Part shown: positions 26,996 to 36,121 of the stretch, piece after piece
Layout of the letters: every line of letters begins with the position of its first letter
Position numbering within the stretch: position 1 is the first letter of the stretch
NCBI GenBank assembly: GCA_027621405.1
Contig: JAQCBT010000008.1
Location: 62,001 to 126,000, forward strand
Origin: Pseudomonadota bacterium
GTDB lineage: Bacteria; Pseudomonadota; Gammaproteobacteria; Pseudomonadales; Pseudohongiellaceae
DNA length: 64,000 nucleotides
Reading direction: 5' to 3'
Made by a program: the position numbers and the translations under genes
Notes under the pieces: generated by a model
What the model was told of the DNA's origin: nothing
Databases searched by the model: none
Seen by the model: the letters and a program-made list of their open reading frames with translations, nothing else

Positions 26996-28729
26996 ATGAA
27001 CAGCCACATGAAGGACCTGGCCCCAGCCAGCACTGGCAACGAACCCGATCTTGCTCGAGCTAGGCGGATTCTTGCCGACCTCATCGCCCCGGAGAAAGGC
27101 TTCATCCGGGTGGCGCTAGTCTATGGCATCGCCATCGCCTTGCTGACCCTGTCCCTGCCAATCGCTGTACAGACACTGATCAACACCGTGGCAAATATCG
27201 CCTCGACCAGGGCGATCCTGATTCTGTCAGTAGTCCTGTTCGCAACCCTGCTCTTGTCAGGTTTGCTGACAGCTCTGCGCACCAAGGTTATGGAGCTCTA
27301 CGAACGCCACGTATATGCCCGGCTGACTTCGAAGCTGAGCCTGATCACCCTACTGGCACCCCACAGTGTATTTGAAGGCAGAAGAAACACCACCCTGACC
27401 CATCATTACTTTGACATCATGACCCTGCAGAAGAATATTCCGGCGCTGGTGGTGGACGGTTTCGCCCTCCTGCTGCAACTGGTAGTTGGCTTCACGCTGG
27501 TTTCGTTCTATCACCCGATGTTGTTCGCTCTCAACGTCCTGATCATAGGACTCATTTATGCAATATGGCTGATCTGGGGCCGAGGCGCCAAAGTCACAGC
27601 CATCAAGCTGTCCCAGGCGAAATACGATTCGGCAAAATGGTTGAGCAGCCTGATAACGGCCCATGAATTCTTCCAGTCAGCACGCCACCTGGATCACGCC
27701 GGCAGATCCACCGAAGAAAAAATCGCACAGTATGTAGATTGCCATCGCGCACATTTTCGCTACACCTTTAGCCAGGTACTGTCGTTTCTTGCCCTGTATG
27801 CATTAGCCAGTGCCGTACTATTGGGTCTGGGTGGCTGGCTGGTAATACAAGGAGAACTGTCAATTGGTCAATTGGTTGCCGCTGAATTGATCATGTCAGC
27901 CGTTTTCTTCGGACTGACACAATTCACCAACTACCTGAAACTCTACTACGAGCTCTACGGTGCCGCTGACAAGCTGGGGCAGATCCTGGAACTTCCGCAG
28001 GAAGAAATCAGCGATAAAGACGACCTTCTGACACCATCGAGTGGCACTCTGCAGTGCAAGAACCTTGAACTCTCTCATCTGAGCAACAAGATCCATCTCG
28101 ATTTCACGATTGATGCCGGAGCCAAAGTCTTTGTCACTTGTGATGAATTGTGGATGCAACGTGCCCTGACCAAGGTTCTTAAAAATCACATCAAGCCCAC
28201 TGGCGGATGGATACGACTGGGTGGCAGGGAGTTGTCTGAGTATGACATCTATGGCCTCCGCCATGACATCGTGTTCGTCGACAGATCCCTGATCATTGAT
28301 TGTTCAATCAAGGATTATCTGCGCCTGACCGCGCCTGACACGAGCACAGCCAGGATTACCGATGTTCTGGAGCAGGTTGGACTTAGCGCCGCCATCGAGT
28401 CACTACCACAAGGCATTGATACCTTGATTTCATCCATGGGAGCACCCTTGTTGCCTGCCGATGTCCTGCTGCTGAAGCTCGCCTCAGCCATCCTGGTTCA
28501 ACCCAAACTCGTGGTCCTGAACCAGGATATCGACAACATGCCCAGAGCGCTGCGTTCCAGCTTGCTGCAAACCATTCAGCAGCAGCATTTCAGCGTTGTC
28601 TACTTTACAGACAAGCCTGAAGCCGGAGTGTTCAACGGCATACTGCATTGCGCGAGCGACAGCACTGCCAACGCCTCATCTGGCCTGGTTGTTTCCTCAG
28701 CAGATGTGTTTGCAAAGGTGACTCAATGA
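26996..28729 (+). CDS. ABC exporter-like protein with degenerate ATPase domain
   Basis: A 577-residue protein of type 1 secretion exporter layout. Residues about 35-320 hold six membrane segments of an ABC transmembrane domain (PIAVQTLINTVANIAS, LRTKVMELYERHVYARLTSKLS, VLLGLGGWLVIQGELSIGQLVAAELI), as in PrtD/LapB-type exporters without a C39 domain. The nucleotide-binding half is clearly present by spacing but has lost its catalytic motifs: Walker A is replaced by AKVFVTCDELWMQRALTKVL, the LSGGQ signature by LLPADVLLLKLASAILVQP, and Walker B plus Glu by LVVLNQDIDNM. It probably cannot hydrolyse ATP itself. Its stop overlaps the HlyD start (ATGA). Confidence 0.85.
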   Translation: MNSHMKDLAPASTGNEPDLARARRILADLIAPEKGFIRVALVYGIAIALLTLSLPIAVQTLINTVANIASTRAILILSVVLFATLLLSGLLTALRTKVMELYERHVYARLTSKLSLITLLAPHSVFEGRRNTTLTHHYFDIMTLQKNIPALVVDGFALLLQLVVGFTLVSFYHPMLFALNVLIIGLIYAIWLIWGRGAKVTAIKLSQAKYDSAKWLSSLITAHEFFQSARHLDHAGRSTEEKIAQYVDCHRAHFRYTFSQVLSFLALYALASAVLLGLGGWLVIQGELSIGQLVAAELIMSAVFFGLTQFTNYLKLYYELYGAADKLGQILELPQEEISDKDDLLTPSSGTLQCKNLELSHLSNKIHLDFTIDAGAKVFVTCDELWMQRALTKVLKNHIKPTGGWIRLGGRELSEYDIYGLRHDIVFVDRSLIIDCSIKDYLRLTAPDTSTARITDVLEQVGLSAAIESLPQGIDTLISSMGAPLLPADVLLLKLASAILVQPKLVVLNQDIDNMPRALRSSLLQTIQQQHFSVVYFTDKPEAGVFNGILHCASDSTANASSGLVVSSADVFAKVTQ

Positions 28730-29769
28730 TCCCGCAAAGTACAAACCCGATCCAGAATCGCTACCTGAACCATATCGAAACCCTGCATAAGCTGAGGGTA
28801 CCGAGGGCGGACCGTATCATCACAGCCATGTTGCTGCTACTGATCAGCTTCGCTGCTGCCTTGCTCTGGGTTACACCCTGGGTACAGACAGCCTATGGTG
28901 ATGGCACCATCAGCACACTCAATCCTGCGCAGCGCACCCAGGCGATTTCCGCGCTGGTACCGGGGCAAATAGAGACCTGGCATGTACAGGAAGGCCAACG
29001 GGTTCGCAAAGGGGATCCGATTGTAACCTTGAGAGATACCGACCTGAACCTGATCGACAGGTTGAATGCCGAGATCATTGCGATGGAGCAGCAACAGACT
29101 GCCAATATCAATGCTCTCGAAACAGCCGAAAACAACCTGGTGAGATACAGAAGCCTGTTCGAGCAGGGCCTGGTTTCCCAGCGTGAACTTGAACAGGTAC
29201 AGATCGGTCTCGAAGACTTGCGTGCCAATGTCGCTGCCACCACGGCCGAGTTGAACAGGGTTCGGGTTAACCTGGCGCGACAATCGATCCAGACCAAGGT
29301 CGCGCCGAGCGATGGCACGATCCTTGGCTTACTTTCTGCTGGCGAATCAACTTTTGTCAATGCCGGTGACATCATTGCCTCGTTTATACCGGACGGTGTT
29401 GAGCGCTCGGTAGCATTGATAGTCAATGGATTCGATGCACCGCTTGTCTATCCCGGCAGGAAAGTTCGCCTGCAGTTCGATGGCTGGCCCATGTTTCAGT
29501 TCAGCGGCTGGCCTGGCGCATCACTTGGCACCTTTGCCGGTGAGGTCGAGTTCGTCGAACCAATAGCCGATGCTTCAGGACGATTCCGGGTCTGGATCAG
29601 GGAAGACCTGTCAGAGGGTGGCTGGCCCGAAGAACGCTATGTGCGCCTCGGTAGCCGTGTGCGTGGCTGGGTACTTCTGGAAGAGGTGAGATTGGGCTAC
29701 GAACTCTGGCGTCAGCTGAATGCATTCCCTCCAGTAAACACAGCATTGAATGAGCAAGGTAATGTTTAA
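28726..29769 (+). CDS. HlyD-family periplasmic adaptor
   Basis: A 347-residue membrane-fusion protein beginning at the ATG that overlaps the upstream stop by four bases. One membrane anchor (ITAMLLLLISFAAALLWVTPW) is followed by the split lipoyl/barrel-sandwich domain (ISALVPGQIETWHVQEGQRVRKGDPIVTL), a coiled-coil hairpin at about residues 115-190, the second lipoyl half and a beta-barrel domain. This is the adaptor joining an inner-membrane exporter to TolC. The upstream partner is the degenerate ABC protein and the downstream one is TolC-like. Confidence 0.9.
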   Translation: MIPQSTNPIQNRYLNHIETLHKLRVPRADRIITAMLLLLISFAAALLWVTPWVQTAYGDGTISTLNPAQRTQAISALVPGQIETWHVQEGQRVRKGDPIVTLRDTDLNLIDRLNAEIIAMEQQQTANINALETAENNLVRYRSLFEQGLVSQRELEQVQIGLEDLRANVAATTAELNRVRVNLARQSIQTKVAPSDGTILGLLSAGESTFVNAGDIIASFIPDGVERSVALIVNGFDAPLVYPGRKVRLQFDGWPMFQFSGWPGASLGTFAGEVEFVEPIADASGRFRVWIREDLSEGGWPEERYVRLGSRVRGWVLLEEVRLGYELWRQLNAFPPVNTALNEQGNV

Positions 29770-31195
29770 TCTGCATTTGACCCGCATGGTGTCCGTGGTG
29801 CTCGGATTTACACTTTACGCCTTTGAGGTCAGCGCTCAAGACAGTGTCGTCGGCGAAGTCGGCGAAGCACTCACCATGGAGAGACTGATTCAATCTATTC
29901 GTGGACATCACCCTGTTATCATGTCCGCGCAGGCACGACGGGAACAGGCCGATACGGCACCACAGCGTGCCCGCGGAGCATTTGACCTGGAGATCCAACA
30001 GAACACCCTGTCCCGCTTGAATGGCTACTATGATGGCCAGTACCTGGAACAGGCAATTTCCCAGCCTCTGGAGTTTGCCGGCGCGGAAATTACCGCCAGC
30101 TTTCGTCGGTCAGAGGGCGACTTTCCAATCTATGAAGACTTCTACAACACCCTGTCCGGCGGTGAGGCCAGCGTGGGATTGTCATTTTCCCTGCTGCGGG
30201 ACAGAGACCTGGACGCGAGGCGAGCTGGTTTGTTCGAAGCGCCTTTTACCCAGCGCATCGGCGAATTCGAAGAGGAATTGGCTGTCAACCAGCTATTGTT
30301 CGATGGACTCAACACCTACCTGAACTGGTATCAGGCTTCGCTCGCGGCGGAGGTTGCCGCATCACTCGTTGATCTCGCAGAAACCCGCCGGGAAGGCATC
30401 GAGTCCCGGGTGGCTAGCGGAGACCTGGCAGCGATCACACTCACAGAGTTCGAGACCACACTGCTGACCCGCCAGATTGACTTGCAGGAAGCTCAGCAGA
30501 ATCTGTTGCGCGCCGAACAACAACTTCTCTTCTATTGGCGCAGCGGCAACGGCGGCAGCTTCAACTCGAGCGACCTGATCCTGCCCCAGCTTCCGGTGCA
30601 ATGGCCCTTCGATGAGTTTCGATTCGACCAGAACTGGCAGAGCAACATCATTGGCAATCATCCAAGCGTGCAACAGCTCGAAGCCGAGCTGGAGATCGCG
30701 CGAAACCAGGCGCGTCTCGCAGAAAACAACTTCCTGCCGCAATTGGACTTCGAAGTGAAACTCGGCAATGACTTCGGTAGCGGCAGCATGAATCTGAACG
30801 GACCCGAATCCTACGTGGGACTGAACTTCTCGATGCCACTGCAGCGAAATCGCGCCAGAGCCGAGCGTACCGCGGCAACTGCCCGGGTGAGTGAATTGAG
30901 TTTCAGTCGACAGGCCCAGGTTGACCGCCTGTCACTCGGGCTCAATGAAAGCCTGCTGCAGCTCAATACATTTGATCGACTTCGCCAGCTCCGGACTCAA
31001 CAGGCCGAGGTTGCAAAACAACTGGAGCTACAGGAGCACGCAAGATTCGATGCGGGTGACAGCGACCAGTTCTTGCTCAACGCCAGGGAAACTGCAGCGG
31101 GTCAGGCACAACTGGAAGCGATTGCAGCAGAAGTGGCGTGGTTAAGACAAAAAATAGCCTTACTGGCACTAGGTACTGATCTATTGGATTTTTAG
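29750..31195 (+). CDS. TolC-family outer-membrane channel protein
   Basis: A 481-residue protein overlapping the HlyD gene by 20 bases (an ATG at 29762, with AAGG just upstream, is an alternative start). It has a Sec signal (SVVLGFTLYAFEVSA), then the repeated alpha-helical pattern of outer membrane efflux proteins: MERLIQSIRGHHPVIMSAQARREQA, SLLRDRDLDARRAG, and the second half LDFEVKLGNDFGSGSM...FSMPLQRNRARAERTAATARV. It would complete a tripartite export channel with the two upstream genes. Confidence 0.9.
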   Translation: MSKVMFNLHLTRMVSVVLGFTLYAFEVSAQDSVVGEVGEALTMERLIQSIRGHHPVIMSAQARREQADTAPQRARGAFDLEIQQNTLSRLNGYYDGQYLEQAISQPLEFAGAEITASFRRSEGDFPIYEDFYNTLSGGEASVGLSFSLLRDRDLDARRAGLFEAPFTQRIGEFEEELAVNQLLFDGLNTYLNWYQASLAAEVAASLVDLAETRREGIESRVASGDLAAITLTEFETTLLTRQIDLQEAQQNLLRAEQQLLFYWRSGNGGSFNSSDLILPQLPVQWPFDEFRFDQNWQSNIIGNHPSVQQLEAELEIARNQARLAENNFLPQLDFEVKLGNDFGSGSMNLNGPESYVGLNFSMPLQRNRARAERTAATARVSELSFSRQAQVDRLSLGLNESLLQLNTFDRLRQLRTQQAEVAKQLELQEHARFDAGDSDQFLLNARETAAGQAQLEAIAAEVAWLRQKIALLALGTDLLDF

Positions 31196-31199
31196 GACT

Positions 31200-31535
31200 A
31201 TGGCAAAAATAAAGATTCAAAATTATGCAGGGCAATCGTGGCAGTCCACGATAGAGCAACGTGCTTACCTCATGCTCTCATCCCTGAGCGCAAGCGTGTC
31301 AAACATAACTATTCAGTTCGTCGAATTGCCGGCAGATGGTGCCATGCCTAAGCGCTACCGTTGTAGCGCAAGTTCTCCCGACCTGACCAACGGCAACTGT
31401 CAGGTCTCAGTGGAACACCCAAATGGAAACAGTGCCATCGATGGAACATTGCTGCGCTTCAAACGCATCGTAGCCCATAGCAGACAGATTGGACGTATTA
31501 ACAACTTTAGCTCAGCGCCGAGCAGACGCTATTAG
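31200..31535 (+). CDS. Small HPF/RaiA-like protein
   Basis: A 111-residue protein starting four bases after the TolC-like gene, with AGGA just upstream, so it is the last gene of the exporter operon. Predicted elements: strand KIKIQNY, helix WQSTIEQRAYLMLSSLSASV, strands NITIQFVEL, KRYRCSASS and CQVSVEHPNG, then helix AIDGTLLRFKRIVAHSRQI. The order matches HPF/RaiA ribosome hibernation proteins and the small gene at 25315-25620 on the other side of the exporter. Basic tail (SAPSRRY). Identity to known HPF is low. Confidence 0.55.
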   Translation: MAKIKIQNYAGQSWQSTIEQRAYLMLSSLSASVSNITIQFVELPADGAMPKRYRCSASSPDLTNGNCQVSVEHPNGNSAIDGTLLRFKRIVAHSRQIGRINNFSSAPSRRY

Positions 31536-31554
31536 CAAATTGATCAGAGGTTCC

Positions 31555-32457
31555 CTAACTACCAAAAAGATTATCCCTGGCCGCCTCGATTATCTCGAGC
31601 ACAATGGGATGTTTCAGTTTTCGCTCCGGGGATATGGCGTAGTAGTACTCACGCACGCTGTCCGCTTTTCCCAGCATGCGGCATTTGTACATCGTTTCAA
31701 TTTCATCCTGGATTACCTCCGGTGACGGGAATACTCCCAGCCCTTCCTCACCGAATGCTTTCATCAGTGCGCTGTCTTCAAACTCGGCAACCAGGGTTGG
31801 CGATATGTCATGGCTATCCAGCCATACCTCAAGACCGCTCCTGATCGGGTTCCCGGTCGTCGGTAACAGTAGTGGCGCATTGTTGAGTGAACGGGGAAAA
31901 TCCTTGATATAGCGACGGGCATTGGTCGTCTTGGCAAAGAACCCGATATCACTGTTGCCCAAGGCATGGCTGTAGGCCTTTACGTTGAGTCCGGCGGGGA
32001 TCGCGCAGTCAGAGATAATCATGTCAAGCTGGTGCACGGCGAGACCACCCAGCAGGGATTCCAGCGAGCCTTCCTTGCAGATCAACTTTATCGGCTCATC
32101 ACCCTCCAATGCCGGCTGCAGAATCCGCATCGCAATCAATTTCGGTATGGAGTTCGTGATTCCAACCTGCAGGCTTGGTGCCATGCTGGCATCTTTACTC
32201 TTTAGCCGGACACAGAGCTCTTCACCGATGGAAAAAATCTCATCGGCGTACTGGAATACCAGGTGCCCGAATTCGGTGAGAACCAGGCCTCGCCCCGCCC
32301 TGGAAAACAACGGCTCACCCACAGACTCTTCCAGGATCTTAAGTTGCACACTGATAGTCTGGGGAGTGAGATGCAGTACCTCTGTCGCCTTGGCGATACT
32401 CCCCTCCCTGGCCACGGTCCAGAAATAAAGCAGATGGTTGTAATTCAGATGTCTCAT
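31555..32457 (-). CDS. nhaR: LysR-family regulator, NhaR type
   Basis: A 300-residue activator. The N-terminal winged helix (NYNHLLYFWTVAREGSIAKATEVLHLTPQTISVQLKILEESVGEPLFSRAGRGLVLTEFG has LysR pattern in overlapping parts) and the effector domain both track NhaR closely: LDMIISDCAIP, ALMKAFGEEG, and EYYYAISPERKLKHPIV near the end. NhaR senses Na(+) in E. coli and also controls adhesin genes. It converges on the exporter/HPF-like operon (20-base gap), and no nhaA is beside it. An NhaC-type antiporter starts at 63179. Confidence 0.85.
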   Translation of the reverse strand: MRHLNYNHLLYFWTVAREGSIAKATEVLHLTPQTISVQLKILEESVGEPLFSRAGRGLVLTEFGHLVFQYADEIFSIGEELCVRLKSKDASMAPSLQVGITNSIPKLIAMRILQPALEGDEPIKLICKEGSLESLLGGLAVHQLDMIISDCAIPAGLNVKAYSHALGNSDIGFFAKTTNARRYIKDFPRSLNNAPLLLPTTGNPIRSGLEVWLDSHDISPTLVAEFEDSALMKAFGEEGLGVFPSPEVIQDEIETMYKCRMLGKADSVREYYYAISPERKLKHPIVLEIIEAARDNLFGS

Positions 32458-32503
32458 AGGTTTATGCCGCTATCTCGAGCCCGGCCTGCTGCTGAGCATG
32501 CTC

Positions 32504-33010
32504 TCATTTTCTGACATAGCGCCCGTCAAACCAAGGCTCCCAGACTTCCGAGTCGTGGTTAAATTGCTCAAAGAACTGTCGCACGCTGCCGTCCACATTG
32601 GGTGTCCAGGTGCCGCGAAAATTCCATACTGCACCACCGAAGTTATAGATGCTGCCCTCCAGGAACATGGATCCATTGCGCAAGCCGCCAACGATATCGA
32701 TGGCGTAGCGACCTGCGGAAACCCACAACTGCCGCCACTCACCGGTAACCGGATTGAAGTAGTTCATGCTGGTTCCCGTTCCACCATCGATACTGGCCCA
32801 GCTTTCCAGCAACAGGCATCCGGATTCCATTGGCTGGATGCTGTTCTCTCCAACCTTGTTCCCAGTATTGTTATCAAACACATCCCACTCCCCGACCCAG
32901 AAATTGAAGTCTGCAAAGCCCGGGATATCGCTGCAGCCTGTGTTCTGCGACCAGGCAGGAACAGACAGGAAAAGACAATACAACATGAAGATGAATCGAA
33001 TTCGTTTCAC
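32504..33010 (-). CDS. Secreted DUF1579/lipocalin-like protein
   Basis: A 168-residue protein from GTG at 33010, chosen because AGGAG lies six bases upstream and it yields a signal peptide (IRFIFMLYCLFLSVPAWSQ). The mature part begins FADFNFWVGEWDVFDN, a familiar opening of the DUF1579-like lipocalin-fold proteins, and continues with alternating strands (GCLLLESWASIDGGTGTSMNYFN, WRQLWVSAGRYAIDIVGG). Probably a small-molecule-binding beta-barrel; the ligand is unknown. It lies just upstream of nhaR in the same direction, 46 bases away. Confidence 0.65.
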   Translation of the reverse strand: MKRIRFIFMLYCLFLSVPAWSQNTGCSDIPGFADFNFWVGEWDVFDNNTGNKVGENSIQPMESGCLLLESWASIDGGTGTSMNYFNPVTGEWRQLWVSAGRYAIDIVGGLRNGSMFLEGSIYNFGGAVWNFRGTWTPNVDGSVRQFFEQFNHDSEVWEPWFDGRYVRK

Positions 33011-33227
33011 CACGGGCTCCTGTGCGTGATCATCTCGTTTCCAGGGCACTCAAGCCTGCTGCCTTGCAAGCGTTTAGCTACTCGGGCACCCCATGTCTCA
33101 ACCTTACTACAGGGGCGTCCCAGCCACCAGAATCCGGGCCTCCGGGCGCTACAGAAACATTTGCAAAGGGGTTTAAGACTTGGCACCCTTGAGCGCAGAA
33201 CAAAATTCAGAAAAGTGGGGTTTGATC

Positions 33228-34820
33228 ATGTCTTTACGGTCTGTTTTTACTGCTTGTCTCTCGGCACTGGTACTCTCTTCAACCACCCACGCCGCCGATA
33301 TTCCGCGGGTTGGCACCTATGACTTTCCCACCTCCACCCGCAACCCGGAGGCACAGGAACATTTCATGCTGGGAGTGGGTTATTTGCACAGTTTTGGCAC
33401 CACCCAGGCACAGGAAGCATTTCGTCGCGCCCAGGAACTGGACCCGGATTTCGCCATGGCTTACTGGGGAGAAGCGTTCACCTACCAACATCCCTTCTTT
33501 GGCGCATTGAGCGAGGGCCCCGGAGAAGCGTTGGCGCGATTGGCGCCGACACCAGAACTACGACTGGCCAAGGCGCCCAATGACAAGGAGAAGGGCTTTC
33601 TCAAGGCAGCCGAAGCCTACGCCCTGACTCCCGGCGGCATGCCCGAACGCCGCATTGCCTGGAACAAGGCAATGGAAGAGCTCTACAGGAAATACCCCAA
33701 TGACGATGAGGTTGTGGCTTTCTATGTTGTGTCGACCCTGGCGGCCGCCGGTCACTCCGGCGACATGCGCGAACGCATGAACATGAAGGCCGGGGCCCTG
33801 GCACTGGAGCTGTTCAAGAAGAACGACAATCACCCGGGCGCCGCTCACTACGTGATCCACGCCTTCGATGACCCCATTCATGCACCCATCGCGCTCGAAG
33901 CCGCCCAGAAGTACCGCGATATCGCGCCCGCCGTTTCCCATGCCCGCCATATGCCTTCACACATCTTCATTCAGCATGGCATGTGGGATCTGGTAGCGGA
34001 ATGGAATGAATCCGCCTATCAGGTGGCACGGGAGCTGTGGCAACCGGGCGATGCCGTGGGCGAGCAAAATCACGCCACCGACTGGGGACAGTACGGCGAT
34101 CTGCAACGGGGGGATATCGAACGCTCCCTGTTATGGATTTCCCGCGCCGAGGAAACCCTGGCAGAAAATCCGGGTGACGGTCGCTCCATGAGCACACTCA
34201 AGACCATGCAGGCGCGACATACCATCGAAACCCAAAACTGGACACTAGCTGAACTCAGCAACGAGCTGAATGCAGACCAGTTGCTGGCGCTCGGCATGAG
34301 CGCTGCCAACCTGAACGAGTTGGATCTAGCGGAGCGAGTGGCGGCCCGACTTGGTGAACTGGCTTCCGACAGCCCGAACAATAGTGATCTGCAAGTGATG
34401 TATGCCGAGGTGAATGCACTGGCCAAGTCCAAGCGTGCAGAAGAGCTCTTGCGCGAAGGGCTCACCACCGACGGTCTGCCACAACAGGAACAAGCACTGG
34501 CACTGCTCCGGGATGCCGTCGAATTGACAGAGCAGGGTCGCCTGCCGAACGGAGCTGCCACGCCATTGAAGCCGGTACACGAACTGTCTGGTGAGATTCA
34601 CCTGGCCTTTGGTCTGTCGCGGGAAGCGGCAAAGTTGTTCGAGGCTTCGCTTTTACGCCTACCGAACCGCCCCCTGTCCCTGCTGGGAGCAGCTCGCGCC
34701 TATGCTGCTATGGGAGACAAGGAACAAGCGGATGCCATGTACGAGCAACTGCTGTCCATCTGGAACGATGACTCCTGGCCCTCCGTGCGCGAGGCAAAGC
34801 AATTCGTCGCTCTTAACTAG
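33228..34820 (+). CDS. Secreted TPR-repeat protein
   Basis: A 530-residue exported protein starting at the ATG at 33228 with signal SVFTACLSALVLSSTTHAAD. Helical repeats follow throughout: GYLHSFGTTQAQEAFRRAQELDPDFAMAYWGEAFTY is a clean TPR, and the C-terminal half ends with DKEQADAMYEQLLSIW. A conserved central part (HPGAAHYVIHAFDDPIHA, SHARHMPSHIFIQHGMW) is shared by a group of large bacterial TPR proteins, with His/Asp that might bind metal. It lies 26 bases upstream of soxC, so it may work with it. Confidence 0.75.
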   Translation: MSLRSVFTACLSALVLSSTTHAADIPRVGTYDFPTSTRNPEAQEHFMLGVGYLHSFGTTQAQEAFRRAQELDPDFAMAYWGEAFTYQHPFFGALSEGPGEALARLAPTPELRLAKAPNDKEKGFLKAAEAYALTPGGMPERRIAWNKAMEELYRKYPNDDEVVAFYVVSTLAAAGHSGDMRERMNMKAGALALELFKKNDNHPGAAHYVIHAFDDPIHAPIALEAAQKYRDIAPAVSHARHMPSHIFIQHGMWDLVAEWNESAYQVARELWQPGDAVGEQNHATDWGQYGDLQRGDIERSLLWISRAEETLAENPGDGRSMSTLKTMQARHTIETQNWTLAELSNELNADQLLALGMSAANLNELDLAERVAARLGELASDSPNNSDLQVMYAEVNALAKSKRAEELLREGLTTDGLPQQEQALALLRDAVELTEQGRLPNGAATPLKPVHELSGEIHLAFGLSREAAKLFEASLLRLPNRPLSLLGAARAYAAMGDKEQADAMYEQLLSIWNDDSWPSVREAKQFVALN

Positions 34821-34846
34821 AATTTTCCTTACTGGGTAAAAGAAAA

Positions 34847-36121
34847 ATGACAAACAAGAATCTGGAAAAAGTGGCAGGCAACGGATTGTTAAACCGTCGA
34901 CACCTGCTGGGAATGGGATTGGGCGGTGCCGGTATGGCGGTGGCCAATACCGTGTTGGGAGCTGACTCAGGTCCGCTGCAAATTCCCTACTGGTCAAGAC
35001 AACCAGGACCCGGCGCCAGTCCCTTCGGAGATCGCTCCCGCTACGCACCGCAATTGGAACGCATGTCGGGAAGCCCCAACCCCACCTATCCCGGCGGTGG
35101 CGCTTCTCGCTCTCCCCTGCAGCATCTGCAGGGCACGATCACACCGAATGCCCTGCATTTCGAACGCCATCATGCCGGCATACCGGACATCGATCCCGCC
35201 CAGCACAAGCTGGTGATCAATGGCCTGGTGCGTCAGCCCCTGGTATTCAGCTATGAAGACCTGTTGCGTTATACCATGGTGAGTCGCATCTATTTCCTCG
35301 AATGCTCGGGTAACAGTGGCGCCGTACTGCGAAGAGATACACCTGACCCTAATGGCACGGCGCAGAGCCTGCACGGCCTCGTATCCTGCGCTGAATGGAC
35401 CGGGATACCACTGTCAACTCTGCTGGATGAAGCCGGTGTCCTGCCGGAAGCCAACTGGATTGCCGCGGTTGGTGCCGATGCTGCCAGCATGGGCCGCTCG
35501 GTACCCCTGGCCAAGGCCATGGATGACTCCATGCTCGCCCTGTTCCAGAACGGTGAACCGGTGATGCCAGGACAGGGTTATCCCATGCGCCTGTTCAATC
35601 CCGGTTGGGAAGGCAATACCAGCGTGAAGTGGCTGACCCAGATCAAGCTCACCAACGGTCCCGTGCACTTCCGTGATGAAACCAGCAAGTACACAGACAC
35701 CCTGCCGGATCGCAGCAGTCTGCAGTTCACATTCCCGATGGGGGTAAAATCCCTGATCACCTCACCCTCTGGCCAGATGAGTCTCAATCAGCGCGGCATC
35801 TATCGTGTAACTGGCTTAGCCTGGTCGGGTTCCGGCAGTATTCGCCGGGTCGAAGTCAGCGCCGATGGTGGCCGCAGCTGGGCGGACGCACTTATCGATA
35901 GCGAACGGCATGAGAAGGCACTCACCCGATTCAGTATTCCCTGGGAGTGGAATGGAGGGAGTGCGATATTGCAGAGCCGCGCCACCGACAGTGCCGGCAA
36001 CGTACAACCGACCCGCCAGTCGATACTCGATGAACGCGGTAACATAGCCACCTACCACTTCCACGGAATCCAGAGCTGGTCCGTGAACAATGCCGGGGAG
36101 GTGCGCGATGCCCATGCTTAA
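34847..36121 (+). CDS. soxC: Sulfite/sulfane dehydrogenase molybdopterin subunit, SoxC-like
   Basis: A 424-residue periplasmic molybdoenzyme subunit. The N-terminus LLNRRHLLGMGLGG is a Tat-type signal. The Moco domain has the ligand Cys153 in YFLECSGNSG, and later SMGRSVPLAKAMDD, VMPGQGYPMRLFNPGWEGNTSVKWL and the C-terminal dimerisation domain with RRVEVSADGGRSW. This is the pattern of SoxC in the Sox(CD)2 complex, or of a sulfite dehydrogenase. The next gene is a c-type cytochrome whose start overlaps by 14 bases. No other sox genes are in the window, so the complex may act alone on sulfite or related compounds. Confidence 0.85.
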   Translation: MTNKNLEKVAGNGLLNRRHLLGMGLGGAGMAVANTVLGADSGPLQIPYWSRQPGPGASPFGDRSRYAPQLERMSGSPNPTYPGGGASRSPLQHLQGTITPNALHFERHHAGIPDIDPAQHKLVINGLVRQPLVFSYEDLLRYTMVSRIYFLECSGNSGAVLRRDTPDPNGTAQSLHGLVSCAEWTGIPLSTLLDEAGVLPEANWIAAVGADAASMGRSVPLAKAMDDSMLALFQNGEPVMPGQGYPMRLFNPGWEGNTSVKWLTQIKLTNGPVHFRDETSKYTDTLPDRSSLQFTFPMGVKSLITSPSGQMSLNQRGIYRVTGLAWSGSGSIRRVEVSADGGRSWADALIDSERHEKALTRFSIPWEWNGGSAILQSRATDSAGNVQPTRQSILDERGNIATYHFHGIQSWSVNNAGEVRDAHA

